Of a stretch of 64,000 nt of DNA, positions 18,230 through 26,862 are shown piece after piece. The DNA is taken from the NCBI GenBank assembly GCA_902540595.1, contig CACBNI010000003.1, positions 60,581-124,580 of the forward strand. The letters are read 5' to 3'. The notes under the pieces were generated by a model, which was not told the origin of the DNA, ran no database searches, and saw nothing but the letters and a program-made list of their open reading frames with translations. Made by a program: the position numbers and the translations under genes. Each line of letters starts with the position of its first letter. The stretch's first letter is position 1. This stretch comes from an uncultured Pelagibacteraceae bacterium (lineage in GTDB: Bacteria > Pseudomonadota > Alphaproteobacteria > Pelagibacterales > Pelagibacteraceae).

Positions 18230-19669
18230 ATGTCAAATTATAAAACGGTATTTTTTACACTTGGAATTTTACAAATAATCTTAGGGGCTTCTATGTTTGT
18301 CCCTATTATTGTGCAATTTATTTATTCTGAAATTGACTCGTCTTTTTTTGGAGCATCAATTGTCACAATAGTTTTTGGTGCACTTTTTTTTTTAACAAAT
18401 ATTGATCATGATAGAAAAGTTAATTTACAACAAGCCTTCTTATTAACGGCTTTATCTTGGTTAAGTGTGGCAGTTTTTGGTTCTTTACCTTTCATTTTTT
18501 CTTCAATGGAAATGTCAATTACAGACGCTTTTTTTGAAAGTATGTCAGGAATTACAACCACAGGCTCAACTATTATATCTAATTTAGAAAATGCCCCCAA
18601 GGGTATTCTTTTATGGAGAGCTATTTTACAATGGTTAGGAGGTATAGGTATAATTGTTATGGCTATTACTCTTATGCCAATAATGAATGTTGGAGGAATG
18701 CAATTATTTAAAATCTCTAGCAATGACTCATCAGAAAAAATACTTCCCAAATCTAAAGAAATAGCTTTAAGATTAATATATATTTACTCTGCATTAACTG
18801 CTGTATGCGCGATCAGCTATTGGATTTTTGGTATGGGAAAATTTGATAGCTTAACCCATTCAATGACAACAATTGCAACAGGTGGTTTTTCAAACTACAA
18901 TCAATCTATAGGTTATTTTAATAGTATTTATATTGAGATTTCCTCGATGATCTTTATTATTTTGGGAAGCATCCCATTCATCGCCTATATAAAATTTTTA
19001 AACGGTAATAAAAAAATATTTACAAATGATACCCAAATCAAATCATTTTTAAAAATCATAATTTTATCCGTAATTATTTTGTCTTTTTATTTAGTCTTAA
19101 CTAATAATGAAAATTATTCTTTTCGATCTATATTTTTCAATACTATTTCTATTTTAACTGGAACTGGTTATGTCAATGCTGAATTTGATAGCTGGGGAAG
19201 TTTTCCAATAACCATCTTTCTTGCATTGATGTTTATCGGGGGATGCGCAGGATCTACTACCTGTGGAGTTAAGATTTTTAGAATTCAAATTCTTTATCTT
19301 TTCATACTAAATCAACTTAAAAAAATTATTTATCCAAAAGGAGTATTTTTGATTAAATACGACCAAAACTCAGTAGATGAAAAGTTTATAGCATCAATTA
19401 TATCTTTTATATTTTTTTATTTTGTAATTTTTTTTATTTTAGCTGCTTTATTGTCATTAACTGGACTTGATTTCATTACTGCTTTATCTGGTGCTGCAAC
19501 ATCCATCTCCAATGTTGGTCCAGGATTGGGTCCTATAATTGGACCAAATGGGGATTTTTCATCATTACCAGACATATCAAAATGGGTTTTATCAGTTGGA
19601 ATGATTTTGGGTAGACTTGAGTTATTCGCAATACTAGTATTATTTCTTCCGTCTTTTTGGAAAAATTAA
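18230..19669 (+). CDS. trkH: Trk-type potassium uptake membrane subunit
   Basis: Integral membrane K+ transporter of the TrkH/KtrB superfamily, 479 residues. Several pore-loop repeats are visible: SMSGITTTGST, MTTIATGGFSNYN, ILTGTGYVNAEFDSWG and AATSISNVGPGLG, each with the selectivity-filter Gly. CAGSTTCGVKIFRI before the last pore is a TrkH hallmark. It needs the cytosolic NAD-binding TrkA, which is not in this window. The ampG-like gene starts on the next base after its stop, so the two are probably cotranscribed. Confidence 0.93.
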   Translation: MSNYKTVFFTLGILQIILGASMFVPIIVQFIYSEIDSSFFGASIVTIVFGALFFLTNIDHDRKVNLQQAFLLTALSWLSVAVFGSLPFIFSSMEMSITDAFFESMSGITTTGSTIISNLENAPKGILLWRAILQWLGGIGIIVMAITLMPIMNVGGMQLFKISSNDSSEKILPKSKEIALRLIYIYSALTAVCAISYWIFGMGKFDSLTHSMTTIATGGFSNYNQSIGYFNSIYIEISSMIFIILGSIPFIAYIKFLNGNKKIFTNDTQIKSFLKIIILSVIILSFYLVLTNNENYSFRSIFFNTISILTGTGYVNAEFDSWGSFPITIFLALMFIGGCAGSTTCGVKIFRIQILYLFILNQLKKIIYPKGVFLIKYDQNSVDEKFIASIISFIFFYFVIFFILAALLSLTGLDFITALSGAATSISNVGPGLGPIIGPNGDFSSLPDISKWVLSVGMILGRLELFAILVLFLPSFWKN

Positions 19670-21046
19670 ATGCTCGAGATTAAAAAACAAACACTGTCTG
19701 AAACTTTCTCGGTTTATTTTGACAAAAGAATGTTAAGAATTCTTTTGCTGGGAGCTATCTCAGGATTCCCTTGGGTTCTTATTGGAAGTAGCCTTAGCCT
19801 TTGGTTAAAAGAAGACGGTCTTAGTAGATCAACAATTGGATGGGCAGGATTAATTTTTGCAGTTTATGCCTTTAATTATATGTGGGCACCACTTATAGAC
19901 AGGCTGCAAATACCCTACCTTACAAAAAAAATTGGTCATAGAAGAGGTTGGATAGTTTTAATGCAACTATCTATACTGATTTGTTTAGCAATTTGGAGTG
20001 TAATTAATCCAACGGAAAATTTAGCTTTAGTAATTTCAATTGGATTGATTATTGCAATTTCGTCAGCAACACAGGATATAACTGTTGATGCACTAAGAAT
20101 TGAGCAAATAGGTGAAAATGAAAGTCAATCTATGGCTGCTGGTGCAGCAATGGCAGTTGTAGGTTGGTGGAGTGGATATAAATTGGGTGGTGTAATCGCT
20201 CTTTTTACTGCAGAATATTTAGAGAATATTGGTCTTACAGACTATTGGCAAATGACATTTTTAATTTTAGGTGTTGTTGTGATTTTAATGAATATAGGCT
20301 TGATGTTTGTTCATGAACCACTTTCTTTAGATAGAAGTCAAAAACAAAATGAAACTGATGAACTAATTCAAAATAAGCTAGGTTCACAAAATGCTTTAAC
20401 TAAAATAATTGCATGGATAAGTGGAACATTAGGAGGACCAGTGGTAAGTTTTTTTAAAAAAAACGGTTTCTCTATAGCATTAGGTATACTTGGTTTTGTT
20501 TTTCTGTTTAAAATTGGTGAGGCATTTTTAGGAAGAATGTCAGTTATCTTTTATAAAGAAATAGGATTTTCTAAGAGTGATATAGCGATTTATTCAAAAA
20601 CTTTAGGTTGGATAACGACAGTTGTATTTACATTGTTAGGGGGTCTGTTTGTGATTAGATCAGGAGTAATAAAAGCAATGTTTCTAGCTGGTATTTTAAT
20701 GGCAGCAACTAATTTATTATTTACTGCTCTAGCTTGGACAGGAAAATCCGAGCTATTATTTGCATTTGCTGTAATTTTTGATGATATTGCTGCAGCTTTT
20801 GCAACTGTGGCTTTTGTTGCTTTCATTTCATTATTGGTAGATAGAACCTATACGGCTACTCAGTACGCATTACTAGCATCAATTGGAACAGCGGGTCGAA
20901 CAACGCTCGCCTCTTCATCAGGTGCATTGGTTGACTGGCTAAATGGAGACTGGGGTATTTTTTTTATATTAACAGCAATAATGGTTATACCTTCACTAAT
21001 TTGTCTATGGATGATAAAAAATAAATTAAAACTAAGTGAAAAATAA
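19670..21046 (+). CDS. ampG: AmpG-like muropeptide permease (MFS)
   Basis: Inner-membrane major facilitator of 458 residues with about 12 hydrophobic segments. The AmpG signature is visible: LLGAISGFPWVLIGSSLSLWLKEDGLS at the N-terminus (flanking positions about 21-47), YMWAPLIDRL, SSATQDITVDALRIE and the later KIGEAFLGRM. AmpG imports anhydro-muropeptides released during wall turnover. Downstream, overlapping by 11 bases, is a NlpC/P60 peptidase with no signal peptide, as expected for a cytoplasmic muropeptide-degrading partner. AmgK and MurU are also in the window. The family call is good and the exact substrate is inferred. Confidence 0.87.
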   Translation: MLEIKKQTLSETFSVYFDKRMLRILLLGAISGFPWVLIGSSLSLWLKEDGLSRSTIGWAGLIFAVYAFNYMWAPLIDRLQIPYLTKKIGHRRGWIVLMQLSILICLAIWSVINPTENLALVISIGLIIAISSATQDITVDALRIEQIGENESQSMAAGAAMAVVGWWSGYKLGGVIALFTAEYLENIGLTDYWQMTFLILGVVVILMNIGLMFVHEPLSLDRSQKQNETDELIQNKLGSQNALTKIIAWISGTLGGPVVSFFKKNGFSIALGILGFVFLFKIGEAFLGRMSVIFYKEIGFSKSDIAIYSKTLGWITTVVFTLLGGLFVIRSGVIKAMFLAGILMAATNLLFTALAWTGKSELLFAFAVIFDDIAAAFATVAFVAFISLLVDRTYTATQYALLASIGTAGRTTLASSSGALVDWLNGDWGIFFILTAIMVIPSLICLWMIKNKLKLSEK

Positions 21047-21779
21047 TTTTTATTTTAAAAAGCCGTTTTCAAATATTTATAAATTACCTAATAGACGTTC
21101 AGAAGTAACATCTCAGATATTGTATGGGGAAAGATTTAAAATTTTATCTAAAAGAAAAGGCTGGATTAAAATAAAATTGTTATACGATAGATACGTTGGG
21201 TTTATTAAAAATAAAAACTATGTTAATGAATTAAAAATTTCTCACAAAGTAAGTACTATTCATGCAAATATCTATAAGAAACCTAATAATAAAACTCAAA
21301 AAACTTTACCCTTTGGTTCAAAATTATCTGTAATTGAGAGAAGAAAAAATTTTGTTAGATACGAGAATAATAAATGGCTTAAATTGAAAGATATACGAAA
21401 AATAAATCATAAAGAAAAAAATTTTATTAAAATATTTAAAACTTTTCTTAAAACAAAATACGTTTGGGGTGGTAAGACTAGCAGCGGAATTGATTGTTCA
21501 GCACTGTTACAAATATTTTTTTATTACAATAATTTATTTTATCCAAGAGATACTAAGGATCAAATAAATTATACTATAAACAAGACAACAAAACGATTTA
21601 GCAAGGGAGATATTATATTTTGGAAAGGTCACGTAGCTATCTGTATAAACTCCTTACAATTGATCCATGCATATGGCCCTGAAAAAAAAGTATTAATTAT
21701 GCCTATCAAAAAAACAATTTTGAGAATTTTAAAAACTGCAAATCTTAAAGTAAAAAAAATCTCAAGTATAAAGATTTAA
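21036..21779 (+). CDS. NlpC/P60 cysteine peptidase with N-terminal SH3-like repeats
   Basis: 247-residue peptidase with a GTG start at 21036 inside the end of ampG. Two SH3b-like segments (residues about 10-60 and 72-122) precede a C40 domain with GGKTSSGIDCSALLQ (nucleophile Cys about 154), WKGHVAI (His about 199) and a polar residue near HAYGP (His about 211). SH3b plus NlpC/P60 is the architecture of enzymes cleaving L-Ala-gamma-D-Glu in wall peptides. No signal peptide or lipobox is visible, so it probably acts in the cytoplasm on peptides imported by AmpG. Its TAA overlaps the convergent tyrC stop (TTAA). Confidence 0.85.
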   Translation: MKNNFYFKKPFSNIYKLPNRRSEVTSQILYGERFKILSKRKGWIKIKLLYDRYVGFIKNKNYVNELKISHKVSTIHANIYKKPNNKTQKTLPFGSKLSVIERRKNFVRYENNKWLKLKDIRKINHKEKNFIKIFKTFLKTKYVWGGKTSSGIDCSALLQIFFYYNNLFYPRDTKDQINYTINKTTKRFSKGDIIFWKGHVAICINSLQLIHAYGPEKKVLIMPIKKTILRILKTANLKVKKISSIKI

Positions 21780-22672
21780 CTTCTGCCAAAATCTGGTTTA
21801 TTTGTATCTTGTTTCAACAAAATAATTTTTGATCTTACTTTTTTAGTTTGAATTAATTTTTTTAAAATTGATTTATTATTTTTTAAATTTATGTCTTTTT
21901 TAAATGATGTTAGATTTTTAATAAATAAATCAATGGCTTTTGAAATATTATTCCTATTGTTAAAGAAAATATCTCTCCACATAATTTCATTTGAGGCAGC
22001 TATTCTTGAAAAGTCTCTTAGTCCCCCGGCGCTAAATTTAATTAAATCATAATTTTGTTTATTTTCAAAATCTTGTGCAGATTTAACTAAATTATAAGCA
22101 ATTAAATGGGGTAAATGACTTGTTATAGAAAAAATTTTGTCATGTTTTTCAGCCGTCATAACTACTACCCTTGAACCAATTTTTTTCCAAAAGTTGTTTA
22201 ATATATTTAAGTGAGCCTTTTTAGTACTTTTTTCTTTTGTCAAAATGCACCACTTATTTTCAAACATATTTTCTTTACCATGCTGTGGACCACTAACCTC
22301 CGAACCTGCAATGGGATGACTTTGAATCCAATGAATATTTTTTTTTAGAAATTTTTTTATAATTTTTGAACTCTCTATTTTAGATGATCCAATATCAGTA
22401 ATTAATGTCTTGGAAGATATAAAGTTATTAATTTTAAGTATAAGATTTTTGTATTCACTCATAGGGGTACAAAAAATAATTAAATCAGAGTTAACTACTC
22501 CTTTCTCCAATTTATTTAAAATGATGCCAGGTAGCTTTAATTTTTTTATTCTTAAAATATTTGATTTTGATTTTTCATAAATAAATATTTTTTTTGCAAT
22601 CTTTTTTTTATGGATCCGTCTTAATAAAGATGATCCTAATAAACCACATCCTATAATTAAAATATTATTCAT
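21776..22672 (-). CDS. tyrC: Prephenate/arogenate dehydrogenase (cyclohexadienyl dehydrogenase)
   Basis: NAD(P)-dependent oxidative decarboxylation step of tyrosine synthesis. The 298-residue protein begins with a Rossmann motif IIGCGLLGSSLLRRI, then ITDIGSSKIESS and the substrate-binding HPIAGSEVSGPQHG. Later ITSHLPHLIAY and SAGGLRDFSRIA are typical of TyrA/TyrC dehydrogenases. It has no chorismate mutase or ACT domain. Its ATG directly follows the hisC stop (TAAATG). The hisC-tyrC pair, divergent from metX-metW, is a known alphaproteobacterial arrangement. The adjacent HisC-type enzyme probably also transaminates aromatic keto acids. Confidence 0.93.
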   Translation of the reverse strand: MNNILIIGCGLLGSSLLRRIHKKKIAKKIFIYEKSKSNILRIKKLKLPGIILNKLEKGVVNSDLIIFCTPMSEYKNLILKINNFISSKTLITDIGSSKIESSKIIKKFLKKNIHWIQSHPIAGSEVSGPQHGKENMFENKWCILTKEKSTKKAHLNILNNFWKKIGSRVVVMTAEKHDKIFSITSHLPHLIAYNLVKSAQDFENKQNYDLIKFSAGGLRDFSRIAASNEIMWRDIFFNNRNNISKAIDLFIKNLTSFKKDINLKNNKSILKKLIQTKKVRSKIILLKQDTNKPDFGRS

Positions 22673-23755
22673 TTAATTTAATATTCTTTTTATAGTGTTC
22701 ATAAATTTTATATTTTCTTCTTTAGAACCTATTGTTAATCTCAACTTATTCTTAATTCCATAACCATCCTCTGTTGATCTTAAGATAACGCCTCTTAGTT
22801 TTAGTTTTTCATATAAATATTTTGCGGTAAATTTACATTTATCAAAATTTAAAAATAAAAAATTTGCTGAAATTTTATTAGAGAAAATATTGTAAGTCTC
22901 AAGAAATCCTTTGATTTTTTTAGCGTAAAATAAGTTATGTTGTACCGATCTTGATATAAATTTTTGATCTTTAAGTGATTCTGCGGCCGCTAGTTGTGCT
23001 ATACCGTTTACATTAAATGGTGGTTTAATCACATTTAAAGCATTAACTATTTTTTTAGATCCATATCCCCAACCAACTCTTAAAGAAGCTAATCCAAACA
23101 TTTTTGAAAATGTTCTTAAAATAAAAACGTTATCTCTATTTCTGAATAAATCTAAACCAGACGAGTAATCAGTATTTTTCATGTACTCAGAATAAGCATC
23201 ATCAACTACAAGCAAAATATTCTGTCTTAGTGAACTCCTTAATTTTAATATTTCTTTTTTCGTTAAGTATGTTGCAGTTGGATTATTTGGATTAGCAATG
23301 AATACAATTTTAGTTTTTTTCGTAACTTTTTTTAAGATCTCCTTAATTGAAACTTTATAATTTGTCTCTTTTGAAAATAAAACTTTGGCACCAACTATTT
23401 TTGCATAAATCCTGTACATCAAAAAACTGTATTCAGGCACTATCACCTCATCTTTAGGATTTAGATATAATTGACACAACATTTGAATCACTTCATCAGA
23501 TCCTGCGCCACAGATTATTTTATTAAGATCACACTTATATTTTTTTGAAATTGCAGTTCTTAATTCATTAGACTTCCCGTCAGGATATTTGTCTAAAATC
23601 ATCTTTTTATTTACAATTAATTTTTTTGCCATCGGACTTATTCCAAGAGCAGACTCATTAGCAGAAAGCTTTACAACTTTTTTTAGCTTCTTAACCTTAG
23701 ACTTTCCAGGTTTGTAAGCTTCAATTTTAAATTTTTTAAATTTTGGAGTTACCAT
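22673..23755 (-). CDS. hisC: Histidinol-phosphate aminotransferase, possibly also aromatic aminotransferase
   Basis: Class I/II PLP aminotransferase of 360 residues. NANES-like SANESALG near 31-38, GAGSDEVIQ near 83-91, IANPNNPTATYL near 153-164, VDDAYSEY near 184-191 and the PLP lysine near 218 (TFSKMFGLASLRVGWG) identify the HisC family. It catalyses the imidazole-acetol-phosphate transamination of histidine synthesis. Being cotranscribed with tyrC and not with other his genes suggests it also works on aromatic substrates. It is divergent from metX across 192 bases. Confidence 0.93.
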   Translation of the reverse strand: MVTPKFKKFKIEAYKPGKSKVKKLKKVVKLSANESALGISPMAKKLIVNKKMILDKYPDGKSNELRTAISKKYKCDLNKIICGAGSDEVIQMLCQLYLNPKDEVIVPEYSFLMYRIYAKIVGAKVLFSKETNYKVSIKEILKKVTKKTKIVFIANPNNPTATYLTKKEILKLRSSLRQNILLVVDDAYSEYMKNTDYSSGLDLFRNRDNVFILRTFSKMFGLASLRVGWGYGSKKIVNALNVIKPPFNVNGIAQLAAAESLKDQKFISRSVQHNLFYAKKIKGFLETYNIFSNKISANFLFLNFDKCKFTAKYLYEKLKLRGVILRSTEDGYGIKNKLRLTIGSKEENIKFMNTIKRILN

Positions 23756-23829
23756 TTTTTTTAATTTTTATGAGCTCTTTATAGATAAAATTACAAATTT
23801 TTATAGAGAATAAGACGATTTTTAAAAAA

Positions 23830-23858
23830 TTGACATAGTAAATAAGTTCTAGTACAAA
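23830..23858 (+). promoter_or_regulatory. Sigma70-type promoter for metX
   Basis: TTGACA at 23830-23835 matches the consensus -35 exactly. After 17 bases comes TACAAA (23853-23858), a reasonable -10. The expected transcription start falls around 23864, where the SAM-II riboswitch begins, so the mRNA would start with the aptamer. Confidence 0.65.
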
Positions 23859-23861
23859 AAA

Positions 23862-23921
23862 TATGCGCTGATTTAACTGAATTGCGAGCGCTTAAAAAAA
23901 ACCGCTAAAATAGTTTTTTTT
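23862..23921 (+). promoter_or_regulatory. SAM-II riboswitch upstream of metX
   Basis: Stem P1 is formed by GCGCT (23865-23869) and AGCGC (23887-23891). The loop starts with GATTTAAC, the invariant SAM-II sequence, and TTGCGAGCGC follows. The 3' strand GCTAAAA (23904-23910) pairs back with TTTA (23872-23875) as the pseudoknot. This matches the SAM-II consensus found before met genes in alphaproteobacteria. Eight T's begin 3 bases after the pseudoknot (23914-23921). High S-adenosylmethionine should shut down metX-metW expression. Class assignment is firm and the switching mechanism is inferred. Confidence 0.92.
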
Positions 23922-23947
23922 CTCACAATTCAAATGATAGCTTTGTT

Positions 23948-25066
23948 ATGAATACTGAGAATAATATTAAAACACTGATAGTAAAAAAACCTTTAAAGTT
24001 GGATTGTGGAAAAACTATTAATGAATTTCCAATTGCATATGAAACTTATGGTTCATTAAACGAAAATAAAGATAATGCCATCTTAGTTTTTCATGCTTTG
24101 ACTGGAGATCAATTTGTTACTGGTGTAAATCCAATAACAAAAAAAGATGGCTGGTGGTCTTATGCTGTTGGTCCTGACAAGGCTATAGATACAAAAAAAT
24201 ACTTTGTTATTTGTGCAAACGTAATTGGTGGATGCATGGGTTCTTTTGGGCCAAGTTATAAAGACTCTCAAACTGGAAAAGCTTTTGGCACAAATTTTCC
24301 TATAATAACAATTAATGATATGGTTAATGCACAATATAATTTGCTAGATCATTTTGGAATAGACAAACTTTTTTCTATCGCAGGTGGCTCAATGGGAGGT
24401 ATGCAAGTACTTCAATTTATTAGTAATTTTCCTGATAAAGCTAAAACCGTTATTCCAATTGCATGCACTTCTAGTCACTCTGCACAAAATATTGCATTTA
24501 ATGAATTAGGAAGACAAGCAATAGCTGCTGACAGTAATTGGAAAGAAGGAAATTATTCTTCTAACGATACAATTCCAAATAAGGGCTTGGCTGTTGCAAG
24601 AATGGCAGCACATATAACTTATCTCTCAAAAAAAGGGCTACAAGAAAAATTCGGAAGAAAACTTCAGGAAAGAGAAGATATAAAATTTGGTTTTGATGCA
24701 GATTTTCAGATAGAAAGTTATTTACGATATCAGGGTTCAGTATTTGTCGATAGATTTGATGCTAACAGCTATCTTTATATCACAAGAGCAATGGACTATT
24801 TTGATTTAGCAAAACAATTTAAAGGCAATTTGTCTGATGCTTTTAAAGCTACAAAGGCAAAGTTTTTTATAATATCTTTTACGTCTGACTGGCTTTATCC
24901 AACCCAAGAAAACAAGGATATTGTGATTGCCTTGAATTCCATTGGTGCTGATGTTGGTTTTGTTGAAATTGAGTCTGATAAAGGTCATGACTCGTTTTTA
25001 TTAGATGTTCCAGATTTTTTAAATGCACTTAAAAACTTTTTAGATAAATCTTACATAGAGAGTTAA
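23948..25066 (+). CDS. metX: Homoserine O-acyltransferase MetX
   Basis: First committed step of methionine synthesis, acylating homoserine with acetyl-CoA (some MetX proteins use succinyl-CoA). The 372-residue alpha/beta hydrolase-fold protein has the nucleophile elbow GGSMGGMQ (Ser about 148), the Asp in SFTSDWLYP and the His in DKGHDSFLLD, completing the triad. VIGGCMGSFGPS near 92-103 is family-specific. A SAM-II riboswitch precedes it and metW follows after 2 bases. The acyl-donor preference (acetyl or succinyl) cannot be settled by name alone. ATG 23948 overlaps the stop of a possible five-codon upstream ORF. Confidence 0.96.
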   Translation: MNTENNIKTLIVKKPLKLDCGKTINEFPIAYETYGSLNENKDNAILVFHALTGDQFVTGVNPITKKDGWWSYAVGPDKAIDTKKYFVICANVIGGCMGSFGPSYKDSQTGKAFGTNFPIITINDMVNAQYNLLDHFGIDKLFSIAGGSMGGMQVLQFISNFPDKAKTVIPIACTSSHSAQNIAFNELGRQAIAADSNWKEGNYSSNDTIPNKGLAVARMAAHITYLSKKGLQEKFGRKLQEREDIKFGFDADFQIESYLRYQGSVFVDRFDANSYLYITRAMDYFDLAKQFKGNLSDAFKATKAKFFIISFTSDWLYPTQENKDIVIALNSIGADVGFVEIESDKGHDSFLLDVPDFLNALKNFLDKSYIES

Positions 25067-25068
25067 GT

Positions 25069-25665
25069 ATGAAAAACGAATTTCAAGTAATAGCAGAATT
25101 AATAGAAAAAAATAAAAAAGTATTAGATGTCGGTTGTGGAGATGGGACTTTAATGGAGTTTTTAAAAAATAATAAAAATATAAATATTAGAGGACTGGAA
25201 ATATCAAAAAATAAAGTTCAAGAATGTATTGCAAAAGGATTGACTGTAATTGAAGGAAATGCAGAGAGAGACCTGAAACAGTTTCCAGATAAATCATTCG
25301 ACTATGTTGTTCTTAGTCAAACACTTCAAGCTTTTTTAGACCCTGAACTAGTTTTAAAAGAACTCTTAAGGGTTGGGAAACAAGCAATTGTAACTATTCC
25401 TAACTTTGGTTATTGGAAAATAAGACTACATTTGCTTTTGAAAGGCACAATGCCAATTACAAAAACCTTACCAGATGAGTGGTACAACACTCCCAATATT
25501 CATATGTGCTCAATTAAGGATTTTTATAACTTTGTGAAATCAAGAGATATTAAAATCTTTAAATCATTAGCTATAAATAATAAGAATGCCTCAATAATAA
25601 GTGATAGTAATTTAACAATTAAAAATCTTTTTGCAGATCTAGGAATATTTTTAATAGAGAAATAA
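25069..25665 (+). CDS. metW: Methionine biosynthesis protein MetW
   Basis: Class I SAM-dependent methyltransferase-fold protein of 198 residues with the SAM-binding motif VLDVGCGDGTLMEFL near residues 19-33 and FDYVVLSQTLQAFLDPE. MetW is almost always encoded after metX in proteobacteria and cooperates with it in homoserine acylation. The gene lies 2 bases after metX and 1 base before gloB, so it falls under the same SAM-II control. Confidence 0.95.
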   Translation: MKNEFQVIAELIEKNKKVLDVGCGDGTLMEFLKNNKNINIRGLEISKNKVQECIAKGLTVIEGNAERDLKQFPDKSFDYVVLSQTLQAFLDPELVLKELLRVGKQAIVTIPNFGYWKIRLHLLLKGTMPITKTLPDEWYNTPNIHMCSIKDFYNFVKSRDIKIFKSLAINNKNASIISDSNLTIKNLFADLGIFLIEK

Positions 25666-25666
25666 A

Positions 25667-26386
25667 ATGAAAGTTGAAATAATTTCCTGTCTACGAGATA
25701 ATTATAGTTATTTAATTATTGATGAGACAAATAATTTAGCATGCGTTGTTGATCCGAGTGAGGCTAGACCAATAATTGATTATCTTAAAAATAAAAATAT
25801 TAATCTTAAATATATTCTAAACACTCATCATCATTTTGATCATGTGGGGGGAAATGAAGAATTAAAAAAAAAATATAATGCTATTGTTGTGGGTTACAAA
25901 CATGACTCAGAAAGAATTCCTGAAATTGATATCCTTCTTGAAGATAATGAAATATGGGAAAGGGATAACTTTGTTGCCAAAATAATACATGTACCTGGAC
26001 ATACTAAAGGTCATATTTGTTTCAATTTTTATAAAGAAAAATTACTCTTTACTGGGGACACTCTTTTTTCTCTTGGTTGTGGAAAAATTTTTGAAGGCAC
26101 ATATGAACAAATGTTTAATTCCTTGAAGAAAATTAAGGCTTTACCTCTTGATACTAAAATTTTTTGTGGTCATGAATATACTTTAAATAATTCAAAATTT
26201 TGCATTAAACATGATAATGAAAATTTAAGTCTTCAAAAAAAAATTCAGGATATAGAAATAAAATTAAACGATAGCTTGCCAACAATTCCGTCTACACTCA
26301 AAGAAGAAATGGATTGTAATATTTTTCTAAGAGCCAAAGATGTCAAAACCTTTTCAAAACTGCGTGATTTAAAGGATAATTTCTAA
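25667..26386 (+). CDS. gloB: Hydroxyacylglutathione hydrolase (glyoxalase II)
   Basis: Metallo-beta-lactamase-fold thioesterase of 239 residues hydrolysing S-lactoylglutathione in methylglyoxal detoxification. The metal-binding signature THHHFDHVGG is present, followed by HVPGHTKGHICF, FTGDTLFSLGCGKIFEGT and the glyoxalase II C-terminal CGHEYTLNNSKF. It starts 1 base after metW and ends the metX-metW-gloB run. Confidence 0.95.
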   Translation: MKVEIISCLRDNYSYLIIDETNNLACVVDPSEARPIIDYLKNKNINLKYILNTHHHFDHVGGNEELKKKYNAIVVGYKHDSERIPEIDILLEDNEIWERDNFVAKIIHVPGHTKGHICFNFYKEKLLFTGDTLFSLGCGKIFEGTYEQMFNSLKKIKALPLDTKIFCGHEYTLNNSKFCIKHDNENLSLQKKIQDIEIKLNDSLPTIPSTLKEEMDCNIFLRAKDVKTFSKLRDLKDNF

Positions 26387-26396
26387 CTAATTCGGC

Positions 26397-26424
26397 TTGA
26401 CTAAAACCTAGCTACAACTATATT
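26397..26424 (+). promoter_or_regulatory. Sigma70-type promoter for the rplU operon
   Basis: TTGACT (26397-26402), a 16-base spacer and TATATT (26419-26424) lie between gloB and rplU, about 28 bases before ATG 26452. Both boxes are near consensus. It would drive rplU-rpmA-obgE and probably the genes downstream to rppH. Confidence 0.65.
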
Positions 26425-26451
26425 GCGAATACTTAATTAAAAATTCATACT

Positions 26452-26850
26452 ATGTCTTACGCAGTAATAAAAACAGGTGGAAAGCAATACAAAGTTAAAT
26501 CTGGAGAAATTCTTAAGATAGAGAAATTACCAGATTCTAAACCGGAAACTAAAATTGAATTTAATGAAATCCTTGCGTACGGAGACGATAAATCTATTGA
26601 GATTGGAACTCCCCATGTAAATGGAGCAAAAGTTGAAGCAGATTTAATTAAAAATAGTAAAAATAGAACTATATTAATTTTTAAAAAAAGAAGAAGACAT
26701 AACTCAAGAAGAAAAAATGGGCATAGACAAGAGTATTCTATGATAAGAATTAATAAAATTTTTTCAAAAGATGGTAAAGTTTTATCAGAGGCAGAAAAAG
26801 TTTCTAAATCTTCTAAAAAGGAAGAAACTAAAGAAGTTGTAAGTAAATAA
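26452..26850 (+). CDS. rplU: 50S ribosomal protein L21 with lysine/glutamate-rich C-terminal tail
   Basis: L21 core is clear from YAVIKTGGKQYKVKSGEILKI at residues 3-23 and the C-terminal KKRRRHNSRRKNGHRQEYSMIRI segment, which contacts 23S rRNA (kept here to its ends only). L21 is usually about 100-105 residues; this one has 132, with a C-terminal extension of about 25-30 residues dominated by Lys, Glu and Ser. It is first of the operon behind the promoter at 26397-26424 and is followed by rpmA after 12 bases. Confidence 0.96.
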   Translation: MSYAVIKTGGKQYKVKSGEILKIEKLPDSKPETKIEFNEILAYGDDKSIEIGTPHVNGAKVEADLIKNSKNRTILIFKKRRRHNSRRKNGHRQEYSMIRINKIFSKDGKVLSEAEKVSKSSKKEETKEVVSK

Positions 26851-26862
26851 GTAAAGGTAAAT

